Source: Methylopila henanensis (GTDB lineage: Bacteria > Pseudomonadota > Alphaproteobacteria > Rhizobiales > Methylopilaceae). Taken from it: DNA of 64,000 nucleotides. The notes under the pieces are model-generated. The model was not told the origin of the DNA. It worked only from the letters and a program-made list of their open reading frames with translations, and made no database searches. The DNA lies in NCBI RefSeq assembly GCF_042681025.1, contig NZ_JBHUER010000002.1, positions 124,001 through 188,000 of the forward strand, written 5' to 3'. This document shows, one piece after another, positions 17,166-26,216 of this stretch. Position 1 is the first letter of the stretch, and the number at the start of each line of letters is the position of its first letter. A program made the translations under genes and the position numbers.

Positions 17166-20100
17166 ATGCGCAAGCGTGGTCTGTCATCGGGCGCGGTTCT
17201 CGCCGCGTGGGCCCTGTCGGCAGGCGTCGCCTTCGCGCAGGCACCGATCCAGCGCACCGCGCCCGCCGCGGGCGCGGTGATCGCGGCCAAAGGCGGCGAG
17301 GAGCTGCAGTTTTCGGCCGAGGCCCTGTGGCGCTCGGTCGCCCTCCAGCAGAACCTCGTCGGCGGCGACACGCTGCGCACCAACGCTTCCGGCGCGCTCG
17401 GCATCCTGTTTCAGGACCGCACCCAGGTGCGCGTCGGCCGCAACTCCACGCTGATCGTGAAGGACGTCGCCCGCGGCCCCAACGGCGAGACCGAACTCTC
17501 GCTGCCGGAGGGCTCGATCTACGCCCGCGCCTCGCGCGGCGGATCGGGCGTCACCGTCGAGACGCCGGCCGCGGCGGCGGCGATCCGCGGCACCGATTGG
17601 TCGCTCTCGGTCGAGGGCGCCAAGACGTCGCTGATCGTGACCGAGGGCGAGGTCGTCCTCGCCAATTCGCAGGGGTCCGTCACAGTGCGGCAGGGCGAAG
17701 GCGCGGTCGCCCTGATCGGCCAGGCGCCGCGCAAGATCACCCTGATCAATTTCGACGGTCGCGCCCAGCTCCTGCTCTATCGCGAGCTGCGGGACTCCTT
17801 CTTCGAGCTGTCGCCCAACACCCGGCCGGGCCGCGACCTGCGCGACGCCCGCGCCCGCATCCGCGCGACGCCCGCGGCGCGCCGCTCCGCCGAGGACGCC
17901 GTCGCAAACGCCGAGCTCGCGCTCGATTTCGACGGCGCCGCCGAGGCCGAGCGCGCCGTCGCGGAAGCCGAGCGCCCCGGCCTGAACGCGGCCCAGCGCG
18001 CGCGCCTGACGCTGGTGCGCGGCTTCATCGCCGCGCGGCGGGGCCAGTGGTCCGACGCCGCCGCGCGTTTCCAGTCCGCCGGCCGGAACCTCGACGCCGA
18101 GCGCCGCGACACCGCCGCTTACGCCGCCTGGGTCTCCGAGACTATGGCGCGCCCGAACGAGAGGCCCGCCCCGTTGCCGGAGCCCTCCCGCCACGCGCAG
18201 AGCCGCGCCGGAGCGATCGGCCGCGCCAGCGTCGAGATGTTCGTCGAGAGCAACGAGCGCGGCGTCGAACTGCTGACGGAAGCCGCGAAGCGGCATCCGT
18301 CCGATCCCTTCATTGCGGCGGCGAAAGGCGCGACGCTGCTCGCGATCGATCAGGATAAGGCGGCGAAGGCGGAGATCGACCGGGCGCTCGCGCTCGACCC
18401 GGAGGACCCGTTCGCGCTGGCGGTGCGGGCGCGCTACCGCTGGACGGCGCAGAGCGATCTGGACGGCGCCAAGCAGGACATCGAGCGCGCCATCGCGGCC
18501 GTTCCCGGCGACGCCCGATTCTGGGCCGAACTCGCCCTGATCGAGGACGAGCGCGAAGCGGTGCGGGAGGCCGAACGGGCGCATCTGCGCTCGATCGAGC
18601 TCGACCCCCAGACCCCGCTCTACCTCGCGAACTACGCCAACTTCCTGATCAACCGGAACCAGATCCGCGCCGCGGAAGAGCCGCTCAGACGGGCGGAGGC
18701 GATCGATCCATCCGGCGCGGTACAGCTCGTCACGCGCGGCCGGCTGCTGACGCGTCAGGGGCGTAAGGAGGACGGGCTCCAGAAACTCCTCGCGGCCTCG
18801 GCTGTGAACCCGACCTACGTGGACGGCCTGCTGGAGCTCGCGATCACGAACTACCAGCTCGGCGCCTATGACGAGGCGGCGCAGGCGCTCGACAACGCCG
18901 ACCGCTTCGACGACGACAACCCCAACACGCCGCTCGCGCGCTCCGTCATCGCCGTCGACCAGTACCGCGCCGACGAGGCGATCGTCGCGGCGCGGGAATC
19001 GCTCCGCCGCCGGCTCGCCCGCGGCGGATATTTCGCCACCATCGAGTCCGACCGCCAGAACGGCTCGCCGATCAACAGCGCTCTGCGCTTTCTCGACCTC
19101 GACGACTGGGGCCGCTACTTCGGCGACCGCACCTTCGATCCGTTCTCCGCGTTCGGCTATTTCGACCAGGCCACGTCGAGCCGTAGAGACCCGTTTGCGG
19201 CGATCCAGCCTCCGGCGCTCGACGACGTCTTCGGATCGACCGCCTTCTCGTCCCAGCTCCAGGGCATCATGCTGGAGCCGCTCGCTGTCGCCGGCTCGGA
19301 ACGGCGGCAGATGCTCACCCACGCGCCCTTCGCCGAAGCCGCGATCGAGGGCGGCCTCAGATCCGAGCGCGGCGACATCGGCTGGCGCAACACGTTCGTG
19401 GCGCAGGGGAAGCTGCTCGAGCCGACGCCGGTCGCGGTCTATGTGACGGGCGGACTCGACCGGCCGGACAGCTCGTTCGACGACGACCGCAACGATCTCG
19501 GTAGCCTGACCGCCTTCATCGGCGCGCAGCCGACGCTGTTCGACAATGTGGTGCTCTACGGCGCGGTCCAGCGGCCGAAGCAGGAGCTGCGGACCGTAGA
19601 CCTGTTCTCGCAGCGCCCCGAGCGGGTGGATTCGGACGCCCGCACCGCGGGCGTCGGTTGGACCCACACCTTCGCCGAGCGCAACCTGTTTCAGGTCCTG
19701 ATCTCGGGCTCGCGCCTCGATCGGACGCAGGCCGGCGACTCCGTGACGGACATTTTCGACGTCGACTTCAACGTCCGCCCCGACGGTCTTCCCGACATCT
19801 TCCACCGCCGCCGCGCCAAGGGCCACGAGGACAACGGCGTCGCGGCGCTCGCGCACATGATCGGCTTCGGCGACGTCACGCTCAAATACGGCGTCGAAGG
19901 ATCGATCTCGCGCGCCAAGTCGGTGGAGGACCGGTTCTATCCGGGATCGGCGTTTCCGCTGCCCTATCCCGACACCGCCTTCGACGTCACCACGCGGGTC
20001 AAGGGAGAGATCGGCCTCGCCTACGCCGACGCCGTCTGGGAGACGTCGCCCTCCGTCCAGTTCGAGGCCGGGGTGTTCGCGACCTCGGTCGATTACAAGA

Positions 20101-20930
20101 CGACCGGCTTCGACTGCACCTTCGCGCCCTTTCTTCCCTGCGCGGCGGCCCGGCTGAAGCAGCGCGACCGCGACCTGAACCCGCGGATAGGCACCGCATG
20201 GGAGCCGGTGCGCGGCCACTGGCTGCGCGTGGCCTACCGCGAAGACGTCGCGATCCTCAACAACGCCTCGCTTGCGCCGGTCGCGACCGTCGGCATCCTG
20301 CCGAACGAGACGCCGGCCCCGGTCGGCGCAGAGGTGAAGACCTTCGCGGCGCGCTGGGACGCGGAGTGGAGCCCGCATCTCTTCACCTCGCTAGAGTACC
20401 AGGACCAGCGCGCCGACCAGCTCGGCTTCGGCATCCCCGAGAGCGTGTTCGACGCCACGCGCGCCGACGTGCGCCTGCGCCGGCTTGAGGCCAGCGCCAA
20501 CCTGTGGCTGACGCACGGCGTCGGCCTGTTCGCGCGCTACGCCCGCACCTGGGCGGACGCGGCCGGAGACGCCGACGTGCCCTTCCTCGCGGAACATGCG
20601 GGCCGCGTCGGCGTCACCTTCGTGCATCCGTCGAAGGTGCGGCTGTCGCTGATCCAGAACCTCGTCGGCGCGCGCGACGACGCCGGCGCGGACATTCCGC
20701 TCTCGCTCAGCGAGACGCGGCGGCTGAAGGCGTTCACGACCACCGACGTCGGCCTGACCTGGGAGCCGTTCGACAAACGCCTGCTCATCGGCCTGCAGGC
20801 GGTGAACCTGTTCGACCGGCGCTACGTCGTGCAGGCCAACGCGTTCTCGACGCAGTTCCGGGGCCTCGCCGGCGAGACCATCGAGGGCCAGCGCCGCACC
20901 TTCCTCGCGACCGCGCGCGTGCGGTTCTGA
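17166..20930 (+). CDS. FecR-TPR-outer-membrane-barrel fusion protein
   Basis: A 1254-residue exported protein. A signal peptide (LAAWALSAGVAFAQA) is followed by a FecR-like domain at about 30-160: GDTLRTNASGALGILFQDRTQ is seen in part, with GSIYARASR and AAAIRGTDW, a well-known FecR signature. A helical region and several TPR units fill about 200-640 (AEIDRALALDPEDPFALAV; LEPLRRAEAIDPSG-like units). From about 700 the sequence turns into alternating beta strands and ends in TARVRF, with VNLFDRRYVVQANAF near the end, as in TonB-dependent receptors. No plug domain is seen. The stop overlaps the start of the cyclase by one base, so the two are probably translationally coupled. Role is inferred: an envelope sensor or secretion-linked barrel. 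Confidence 0.85.
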   Translation: MRKRGLSSGAVLAAWALSAGVAFAQAPIQRTAPAAGAVIAAKGGEELQFSAEALWRSVALQQNLVGGDTLRTNASGALGILFQDRTQVRVGRNSTLIVKDVARGPNGETELSLPEGSIYARASRGGSGVTVETPAAAAAIRGTDWSLSVEGAKTSLIVTEGEVVLANSQGSVTVRQGEGAVALIGQAPRKITLINFDGRAQLLLYRELRDSFFELSPNTRPGRDLRDARARIRATPAARRSAEDAVANAELALDFDGAAEAERAVAEAERPGLNAAQRARLTLVRGFIAARRGQWSDAAARFQSAGRNLDAERRDTAAYAAWVSETMARPNERPAPLPEPSRHAQSRAGAIGRASVEMFVESNERGVELLTEAAKRHPSDPFIAAAKGATLLAIDQDKAAKAEIDRALALDPEDPFALAVRARYRWTAQSDLDGAKQDIERAIAAVPGDARFWAELALIEDEREAVREAERAHLRSIELDPQTPLYLANYANFLINRNQIRAAEEPLRRAEAIDPSGAVQLVTRGRLLTRQGRKEDGLQKLLAASAVNPTYVDGLLELAITNYQLGAYDEAAQALDNADRFDDDNPNTPLARSVIAVDQYRADEAIVAARESLRRRLARGGYFATIESDRQNGSPINSALRFLDLDDWGRYFGDRTFDPFSAFGYFDQATSSRRDPFAAIQPPALDDVFGSTAFSSQLQGIMLEPLAVAGSERRQMLTHAPFAEAAIEGGLRSERGDIGWRNTFVAQGKLLEPTPVAVYVTGGLDRPDSSFDDDRNDLGSLTAFIGAQPTLFDNVVLYGAVQRPKQELRTVDLFSQRPERVDSDARTAGVGWTHTFAERNLFQVLISGSRLDRTQAGDSVTDIFDVDFNVRPDGLPDIFHRRRAKGHEDNGVAALAHMIGFGDVTLKYGVEGSISRAKSVEDRFYPGSAFPLPYPDTAFDVTTRVKGEIGLAYADAVWETSPSVQFEAGVFATSVDYKTTGFDCTFAPFLPCAAARLKQRDRDLNPRIGTAWEPVRGHWLRVAYREDVAILNNASLAPVATVGILPNETPAPVGAEVKTFAARWDAEWSPHLFTSLEYQDQRADQLGFGIPESVFDATRADVRLRRLEASANLWLTHGVGLFARYARTWADAAGDADVPFLAEHAGRVGVTFVHPSKVRLSLIQNLVGARDDAGADIPLSLSETRRLKAFTTTDVGLTWEPFDKRLLIGLQAVNLFDRRYVVQANAFSTQFRGLAGETIEGQRRTFLATARVRF

Positions 20931-22906
20931 TGCGGTCGGCCCTGCGCCGACTCGGCGCGCTCGCGCCGGTGCTGGCGATCGGGGCCGTTTTCGCGCTGCT
21001 GCTCGCAAGTCCCTGGCGCGGCGTTCTAGACGCACCCGCCTACGACGCGCTCGCGGCCATCGCGCCGCCGCCGCCCGCTCCCGACATCGTCGTGGTCGCG
21101 ATCGACGAACCGTCCTTCGCCGAGATCGGACAGCGCTGGCCGTGGCCGCGCAGCCTGCACGCCGATCTCATCCGCGCCGTGAGGGCGGCCGGGGCGCGAA
21201 CGATCGGCCTCGACATCGTCTTCGCCGAACCGTCGAGCCCTGAGGCCGACCTCGCGCTCGCCGAGGCTCTCGGCCCCGACGTGATTCTGGCGGCCGACTT
21301 CACCGTCATCGACACGCAGCATGCGCGGCAGTCCCTGCGGATCGATCCGCTCCCGGAGTTTCTGGACCGGGGCGCCAAAACCGGGATCGCGGCGGTCTCG
21401 CTCGACCGCGACGGCGCGCTGCGGCGCGCGCCGGCCTATGACGACGCCTTCGCCCGGATGGTCGCGCGCGCGGCGGGCGCGACGCCCGGCCCCGTCTCCG
21501 ACGGCGCGCTGATCCGCTTTCGCGGCGGCCCGCGGACCTACCGCACCGTGTCCTACTATCAGGCGCTTGAGCCGGACAAATTCCTGCCGCCAGGCGCTCT
21601 CAAGGACGCCGTCGTGCTCGTCGGCCTGAGCACCCAGACCGCGGCCGGCGCCGGCGCGGCGGACGCCTTCGCGACCCCGTTCACCGCCCGCACGGGCCGC
21701 TGGACCGCCGGCGTCGAGGCGCAGGCGACGATGGTCGACGGCTGGCGGTCCGGCGACGTCATCCGGCAGGCCCCGCTCTGGGCGGAGTTCGCGGCGCTCG
21801 GACTCGCGATCGCGGCCGGCGCGGGCCTCGCCCGCGGCGGACGGGTGACGCTGCGCGCCGCGCTCTCAGCGCTGGCGCTCGCCGTCGTCGCGGTCGCCGC
21901 GAGCTGGCTCGCGCTGCGCCATGGCGGCTGGCTCTCGCCCGTGGCTCCGGTCCTCGCTCTCGCCGCCGTCGTGGGCCTCGACGCCGCCATCGACTACGCG
22001 CGGGAGCGGCGCGCCCGGAAGGAGATCGCCCGCGCCTTCGGACAATATCTCGCGCCGGAGCTGGTGGAACGGCTCGCGCGCGACCCGGCGGCGCTGAAGC
22101 TTGGCGGCGAGGTCCGCGTCATCACTGTCCTGTTCTGCGACGTGCGCGGCTTCACCAGCATCGCCGAGCGGCTCAAGGACGATCCGGAGCGCCTGACGAG
22201 CCTCGTCAACCGGCTGCTGCAGCCGCTGTCTGACGCGGTGTTCGCCGAGGGCGGCACGATCGACAAGTACATCGGCGACTGCGTGATGGCGTTCTGGAAC
22301 GCGCCGCTCGACACGCCCGACCACGCGGAGCGCGCCGTCGCGGCGGGCCTGCGCATGCTTGCGGCCATCGAGGCGCTCAACGCGGAGCTTGCGGCCGAAC
22401 CCGCCGCCGGCGCGCCCCCGCTCGTGTTAGGGGTCGGCGTCGGGATCAACACCGGCGCCTGCGTGGTCGGCAATCTCGGCTGCGACCGCCGCTTCGACTA
22501 CAGCGCGATCGGGGACGCCGTGAACCTCGCCTCGCGGCTCGAGAGCGCCTCCCGGTTCTACGGCGTGCCCATGCTGATCGGCGAGGACACCGCCGCCGCG
22601 GCGGGGAGCCGCCTCGCGCTGCTGGAGCTCGACCGGCTGGCGGTGAAGGGCCGCGCGAGCGGAACCGCGGTCTACGCCGTGCTCCCCGCCGCGCATTCGG
22701 AGGCGGCGGCCCGCGTCCAAGCCGCGTTCCTCGCCGCCTATCGCGCTGGCGACTGGGACGCGGCGGACGCGGCGCTTGGGAGGCTGTCGTCGGAAGCGCC
22801 CGAACTCGGCGTCTACGCCGTCCGCATGGCCGAGCGCGTCGCGCGCCTGCGCGCCGAGCCGCCGCCGGTCGACTGGAACGGCGTGTTCGCCGCAGTCGAA
22901 AAATAG
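20930..22906 (+). CDS. CHASE2-domain class III adenylate/guanylate cyclase
   Basis: A 658-residue membrane cyclase. An N-terminal membrane segment is followed by a periplasmic CHASE2 sensor (DIVVVAIDEPSFAEIGQ and GLDIVFAEPS at about 45-110). Three membrane helices lie near 285-350. The cytosolic catalytic domain (about 400-600) has FCDVRGFTSIAE with the metal-binding Asp, GGTIDKYIGDCVMAFWNAP, and GVGINTGACVVGNLG; FDYSAIGDAVNLASRLE completes the site. It makes cAMP or cGMP from the nucleoside triphosphate. The start ATG overlaps the stop of the FecR-barrel gene, which suggests that gene signals to CHASE2 across the periplasm. Confidence 0.93.
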   Translation: MRSALRRLGALAPVLAIGAVFALLLASPWRGVLDAPAYDALAAIAPPPPAPDIVVVAIDEPSFAEIGQRWPWPRSLHADLIRAVRAAGARTIGLDIVFAEPSSPEADLALAEALGPDVILAADFTVIDTQHARQSLRIDPLPEFLDRGAKTGIAAVSLDRDGALRRAPAYDDAFARMVARAAGATPGPVSDGALIRFRGGPRTYRTVSYYQALEPDKFLPPGALKDAVVLVGLSTQTAAGAGAADAFATPFTARTGRWTAGVEAQATMVDGWRSGDVIRQAPLWAEFAALGLAIAAGAGLARGGRVTLRAALSALALAVVAVAASWLALRHGGWLSPVAPVLALAAVVGLDAAIDYARERRARKEIARAFGQYLAPELVERLARDPAALKLGGEVRVITVLFCDVRGFTSIAERLKDDPERLTSLVNRLLQPLSDAVFAEGGTIDKYIGDCVMAFWNAPLDTPDHAERAVAAGLRMLAAIEALNAELAAEPAAGAPPLVLGVGVGINTGACVVGNLGCDRRFDYSAIGDAVNLASRLESASRFYGVPMLIGEDTAAAAGSRLALLELDRLAVKGRASGTAVYAVLPAAHSEAAARVQAAFLAAYRAGDWDAADAALGRLSSEAPELGVYAVRMAERVARLRAEPPPVDWNGVFAAVEK

Positions 22907-22913
22907 CTCCGTC

Positions 22914-25379
22914 TCACGCGTCCTCGCCGGCGTTCGCTCGCAGCCGCTCGGCCGCGGTCGCCTCGATGCGCGCGCGAAGCTCGGGATGGTCGTCCAGAAA
23001 GTTCATGAAAGCGCGGCGCGGCAGCCGGAGCAGCGAACCGTATGCGATCGAGTCGACGTCGGCCGTCCGCTCCTGATCCGTCAGGAGCGCGATCTCTCCG
23101 AAGACGTCGCCGCGCCCGAGCCGGACCACCCCGCTCCGCCCGACCACCTCAACCGCGCCGGAAGCGATGAAGTAGGCCGCGTCGCCCTGGTCGCCGCGCC
23201 GGATCAGGCGCTCGCCGGGATGGACGAGGATCGGCTCGACGCGGTCCGCGAGGCGCTTGAGCGCGGCCGAGTCGAGACCGGCCAGCATCGGCAGGCGCGC
23301 GATCAGCGTGCGTGCGTCGAGGCCGAGGTCGAGCGCCGGGCGGATCTCAGCGCTCCGGCGGCGGTGGTCGAGGTCCAGGCCGAGGTCGCGGTGCAGCTCC
23401 GGGCTGATCAGGCCCTCCTCGTGCATACGGTCGTATTCGCGCTCCTCGAAGGCGAGCGCCGCGTTCCGCAGCAGGCGGCGCTCGAGCGCCTGGGCGTAGT
23501 CGGGATACTGCAGGCGCAGCGCGTCGAGCTGGCGGGCGACGGCGGCGGAGCGCTCGGCGTGGACCTCGGCGACGGCGTCCGCCGCGGCGTCCCCGAGCAC
23601 CGGACGGATCGTCTCGTCAGCGACGCCCTCGATCCGCCGCAGCGCCATCGAAGTGAGCTGGAGCAGCTCGAAGCGGTCGGCGAGCGCGCGGGCGAGCCAT
23701 CCGCGCCAGCCGAGTTTGCGCGCGAGCAGGTGCGCAAGCCGCTCGGAACGGGAAAAGGCGAGCGCGACGCCATAGGCCTGCCGATAGCCCGCAGGCCCCG
23801 CCGCGCGGCTCCGGTCGCTCAGCCGCCGGACGTCGCTCAACAGCCGGTTCACGAGCCCGAGCGAGACCGCGCGCTCGCGCACCCGCTCCATCACCAGCTC
23901 GCGCTCGGCGCGGGCGAGCGTCACCAGCGCGATGGCGACGCGCTCGCCGACCGGCGCGGGAGCCTCCACGACGGGCGGCGCGATACCCAGCGGGGCGAGC
24001 TCGGGCGGCGACGAGATGTGGTAAGTCGCGGCGGTCTCCGTCACCGCGACGGCGACCCGCGCATGGGCGGCGGCGAACACGTCGCGCCGCAGCGCGGCGT
24101 CGACGGGCGACAGGCGGTCGACCCCGGTCGCCCGGACCAGCCGGCGTAGCGTCGCGCCCTGGACCAGCAGCGTGAACAGCACGTAGCCGGTGGCGAGCAC
24201 CGCCACGAAGGAGCGCACCTCGCGCGGAATGGCCTCGTTCTCGGTGACCGCGAGGGCGAGCACGAGCGTCGTCGCGCCCCTGAGCCCGCCCCAGAACACG
24301 ACCCAACGGAATGGACGGCTGATGGACGGCGCCATGCCGGCGCGCGACAGCGCCGGCATCAGCCCGAACACGATGGCCGCCCGCGCGACCAGCGAGGCGA
24401 CGATCAGCGCCACGAGCAGCAGGAGGTCCCGCAGGGTCGCGTCCGCCAGCAGGCGCGGGGCGAGGATGGAGGCGAGCACGAAGATCAGCGACGCGGCCCA
24501 CCAGTCGATCTGCTCCCAGACCGCGCGCAGGTGGCGCCACACGTCCGGCGGCGCCTTCGCCGGCCCCGCGGCGGCGAAGGTCATGCCCGCCGCGACGACG
24601 GCGAGCACGCCCGAGACATGCAACAGGCTCTCCGCGACGACGAAGACAAGGTAAGGCAGCGCGAGGCTGACGGAGGTCGGCGCAAGCGCGTTGTCGCGCA
24701 GCGCGCCGACGAGATTGGACGCCGCCCAGCCTCCGACGAAGCCGACCACGGCGCCGCCGAGCGGGAGCACCAGCGCGTCGAGCGCCGCCGCGCCCGGATC
24801 GAACGGCCGTCCCGTCACCAGCAGATCAAGGAACAGCGCGAACAGAGTGATCGCCGCCGCGTCGTTCAACAGGCTTTCGCCCTCGACGAGCCGGACGAGA
24901 CGCGCCGGCGCGCCGGCCTCGCGGAAGATCCCGATCACCGCGATCGGATCGGTCGTCGCGACGATCGCGCCGAGCAGCAGGCAGGCCACCAGCGGCGCCG
25001 CCGTGAAGGGCCAGAGCGCGAAGCCGATCACCAGCGTCGAGACGACGACGGCGACGATCGCGAGGATGAAGATCGGACTGGCGTCCTCGAGCACATGACG
25101 GACGTCGGTGTTCATCGCCGACTGGAATAAAAGCAGCGGCAGGAACACGAACAGGAAGGCCTCGGCGTTGAGCGGCAGGTCCGTGATCGCCGCCGCGAGG
25201 CCGCGGCCGGCCGGCCCTAGCGCGCCCGCATGCAGCACGAGCCCGACCGACCCGAGCACCACGCCGAACAGCGCCAGCAGCACGCTCGCCGGAAGCCGCA
25301 CCCGCGCCGCCGCAGGCTCCGCGAGGCTGACCACCAGCAGCAGCGCTGCCAGCACGGCGACGACAACGGCGATGGACAT
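22914..25379 (-). CDS. CPA1-type Na+/H+ antiporter with cyclic-nucleotide-binding tail
   Basis: An 821-residue protein starting at the ATG at 25379 (MSIAVVVAVLAALLLV). About 12 membrane segments form an NhaP-like exchanger (residues about 1-410) with TDPIAVIGIFREAG, and GLRGATTLVLALAV, which are CPA1 signatures. A long helical cytosolic region follows, then a cNMP-binding domain in the last 130 residues: HPGERLIRRGDQGDAAYFI and GDVFGEIALLTDQERTADV. It faces the cyclase gene, with only 7 bp between their stops. The obvious idea is gating of ion exchange by the neighbouring cyclase's product. Confidence 0.93.
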   Translation of the reverse strand: MSIAVVVAVLAALLLVVSLAEPAAARVRLPASVLLALFGVVLGSVGLVLHAGALGPAGRGLAAAITDLPLNAEAFLFVFLPLLLFQSAMNTDVRHVLEDASPIFILAIVAVVVSTLVIGFALWPFTAAPLVACLLLGAIVATTDPIAVIGIFREAGAPARLVRLVEGESLLNDAAAITLFALFLDLLVTGRPFDPGAAALDALVLPLGGAVVGFVGGWAASNLVGALRDNALAPTSVSLALPYLVFVVAESLLHVSGVLAVVAAGMTFAAAGPAKAPPDVWRHLRAVWEQIDWWAASLIFVLASILAPRLLADATLRDLLLLVALIVASLVARAAIVFGLMPALSRAGMAPSISRPFRWVVFWGGLRGATTLVLALAVTENEAIPREVRSFVAVLATGYVLFTLLVQGATLRRLVRATGVDRLSPVDAALRRDVFAAAHARVAVAVTETAATYHISSPPELAPLGIAPPVVEAPAPVGERVAIALVTLARAERELVMERVRERAVSLGLVNRLLSDVRRLSDRSRAAGPAGYRQAYGVALAFSRSERLAHLLARKLGWRGWLARALADRFELLQLTSMALRRIEGVADETIRPVLGDAAADAVAEVHAERSAAVARQLDALRLQYPDYAQALERRLLRNAALAFEEREYDRMHEEGLISPELHRDLGLDLDHRRRSAEIRPALDLGLDARTLIARLPMLAGLDSAALKRLADRVEPILVHPGERLIRRGDQGDAAYFIASGAVEVVGRSGVVRLGRGDVFGEIALLTDQERTADVDSIAYGSLLRLPRRAFMNFLDDHPELRARIEATAAERLRANAGEDA

Positions 25380-25478
25380 ATGCGGAAGGTATCCCCGGAT
25401 GCGGATCGCGAGGGGACGCAAGCGCGGACCGGGAGTCAACGGAGAGGCGCGCCACTGGCGTGCGCCTCATGTCAAAGT

Positions 25479-25502
25479 ACGTAGGACCACGTAGGAATAC
25501 GT
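25479..25502. repeat. Three phased ACGT-starting repeats in a divergent promoter region
   Basis: ACGTAGGACC (25479), ACGTAGGAAT (25489) and ACGTGC (25499) recur with an exact 10-bp period between the antiporter gene and the small gene at 25538. Repetition at one helical turn hints at a regulator binding on one face of the DNA. This is a pattern seen by eye only. Confidence 0.4.
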
Positions 25503-25537
25503 GCACAATCGCGCCAAACAAGCCTTGGGAGGCACGA

Positions 25538-25753
25538 ATGCCCTACAACGTCGTATGCACGCTTGACGACAAGGCCTCGATCTCTTTCGCGCCGACGGCG
25601 GCCGACGCCCTGAAGCTCGTTCAGAGCCGTCAGGACGCAGGCGCGATCGACATCGGCGTCGTCTCGACAGACGGCGCCCGACTTCCGATCGAGCGGCTCG
25701 AAGGCCTCGCAAGGAACGAGGCGCCGACCGGCCAGATCTCCGTCCGCGGCTGA
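25538..25753 (+). CDS. Small uncharacterised protein (71 residues)
   Basis: A 71-residue soluble protein starting MPYNVVCTLDD with a good ribosome site (GGGAGG about 7 bases before the ATG at 25538). It has no signal peptide or membrane segment. The pattern (short beta-strand start, an ADALKLVQSR helix, then IDIGVVSTDGARLPIERLEGLA) resembles a small alpha/beta protein. No family was recognised. It stands alone, between a 10-bp-phased repeat and a hairpin. Confidence 0.7.
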   Translation: MPYNVVCTLDDKASISFAPTAADALKLVQSRQDAGAIDIGVVSTDGARLPIERLEGLARNEAPTGQISVRG

Positions 25754-25780
25754 CGTCGGCCGCCGGCAATCCCCAGCGCT

Positions 25781-25816
25781 CCGTCTCCCTGGCGTTGCTT
25801 TCGCCGGCGGAGACGG
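25781..25816. terminator. Hairpin after the small 25538 gene
   Basis: CCGTCTCC (25781-25788) pairs exactly with GGAGACGG (25809-25816) around a 20-base loop. It lies 28 bp after the stop of the small gene and 14 bp before the DUF423 start. No T-run follows, so terminator use is tentative. Confidence 0.5.
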
Positions 25817-25829
25817 CGCATCCTGACTT

Positions 25830-26216
25830 ATGTCCTCTCGTTTCCCTTTGATCCTCATCGCGGTCGCGGGCTTGTATGGCGCGGTGGGCGTGGCGGCGGC
25901 CGCCGCCGCCTCCCACGCCTTCAACGATCCGCGCCTCGGCCTCGCCTCGACCTTCCTGCTGCTCCACGCGGCGGCGCTGGCAGGGCTCGCCTCCGCGGTC
26001 CGCGCTTTCGCCGCCCGATGGACGCTCGGCGCGCCGGCCGCGCTGATCGCGCTCGGGGCGCTGCTGTTCTGCGGAGACCTGACGCTGCGCGTGGTCGCCG
26101 GCGCGTCGCCCCTGCCCTTCGCCGCGCCGCTGGGCGGCTCGCTCCTGATCGTCGGATGGCTCGGCGTCGCCGCCGGCGCCGTGGTCTTGGCGCTGAGGAC
26201 GCCGCCCACGGGGTGA
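25830..26216 (+). CDS. DUF423 (YgdD-type) membrane protein
   Basis: A 128-residue inner-membrane protein with four hydrophobic segments. The N-terminus (LILIAVAGLYGAVGVAAAA) with AASHAF matches DUF423 (usual GAFGAHxL motif, here AAASHAF). Length is normal. Function is unknown in the family. The stop overlaps the GTG start of the sugar kinase gene (GTGA), so they are co-translated. Confidence 0.85.
   Translation: MSSRFPLILIAVAGLYGAVGVAAAAAASHAFNDPRLGLASTFLLLHAAALAGLASAVRAFAARWTLGAPAALIALGALLFCGDLTLRVVAGASPLPFAAPLGGSLLIVGWLGVAAGAVVLALRTPPTG

Noticed and set aside
17184..20378. 1064-codon minus-strand frame opposite the FecR-TPR-barrel gene
   Set aside because: Arg/Val-rich composition without motifs; the plus strand shows a signal peptide, FecR and TPR motifs and a barrel-type C-terminus.
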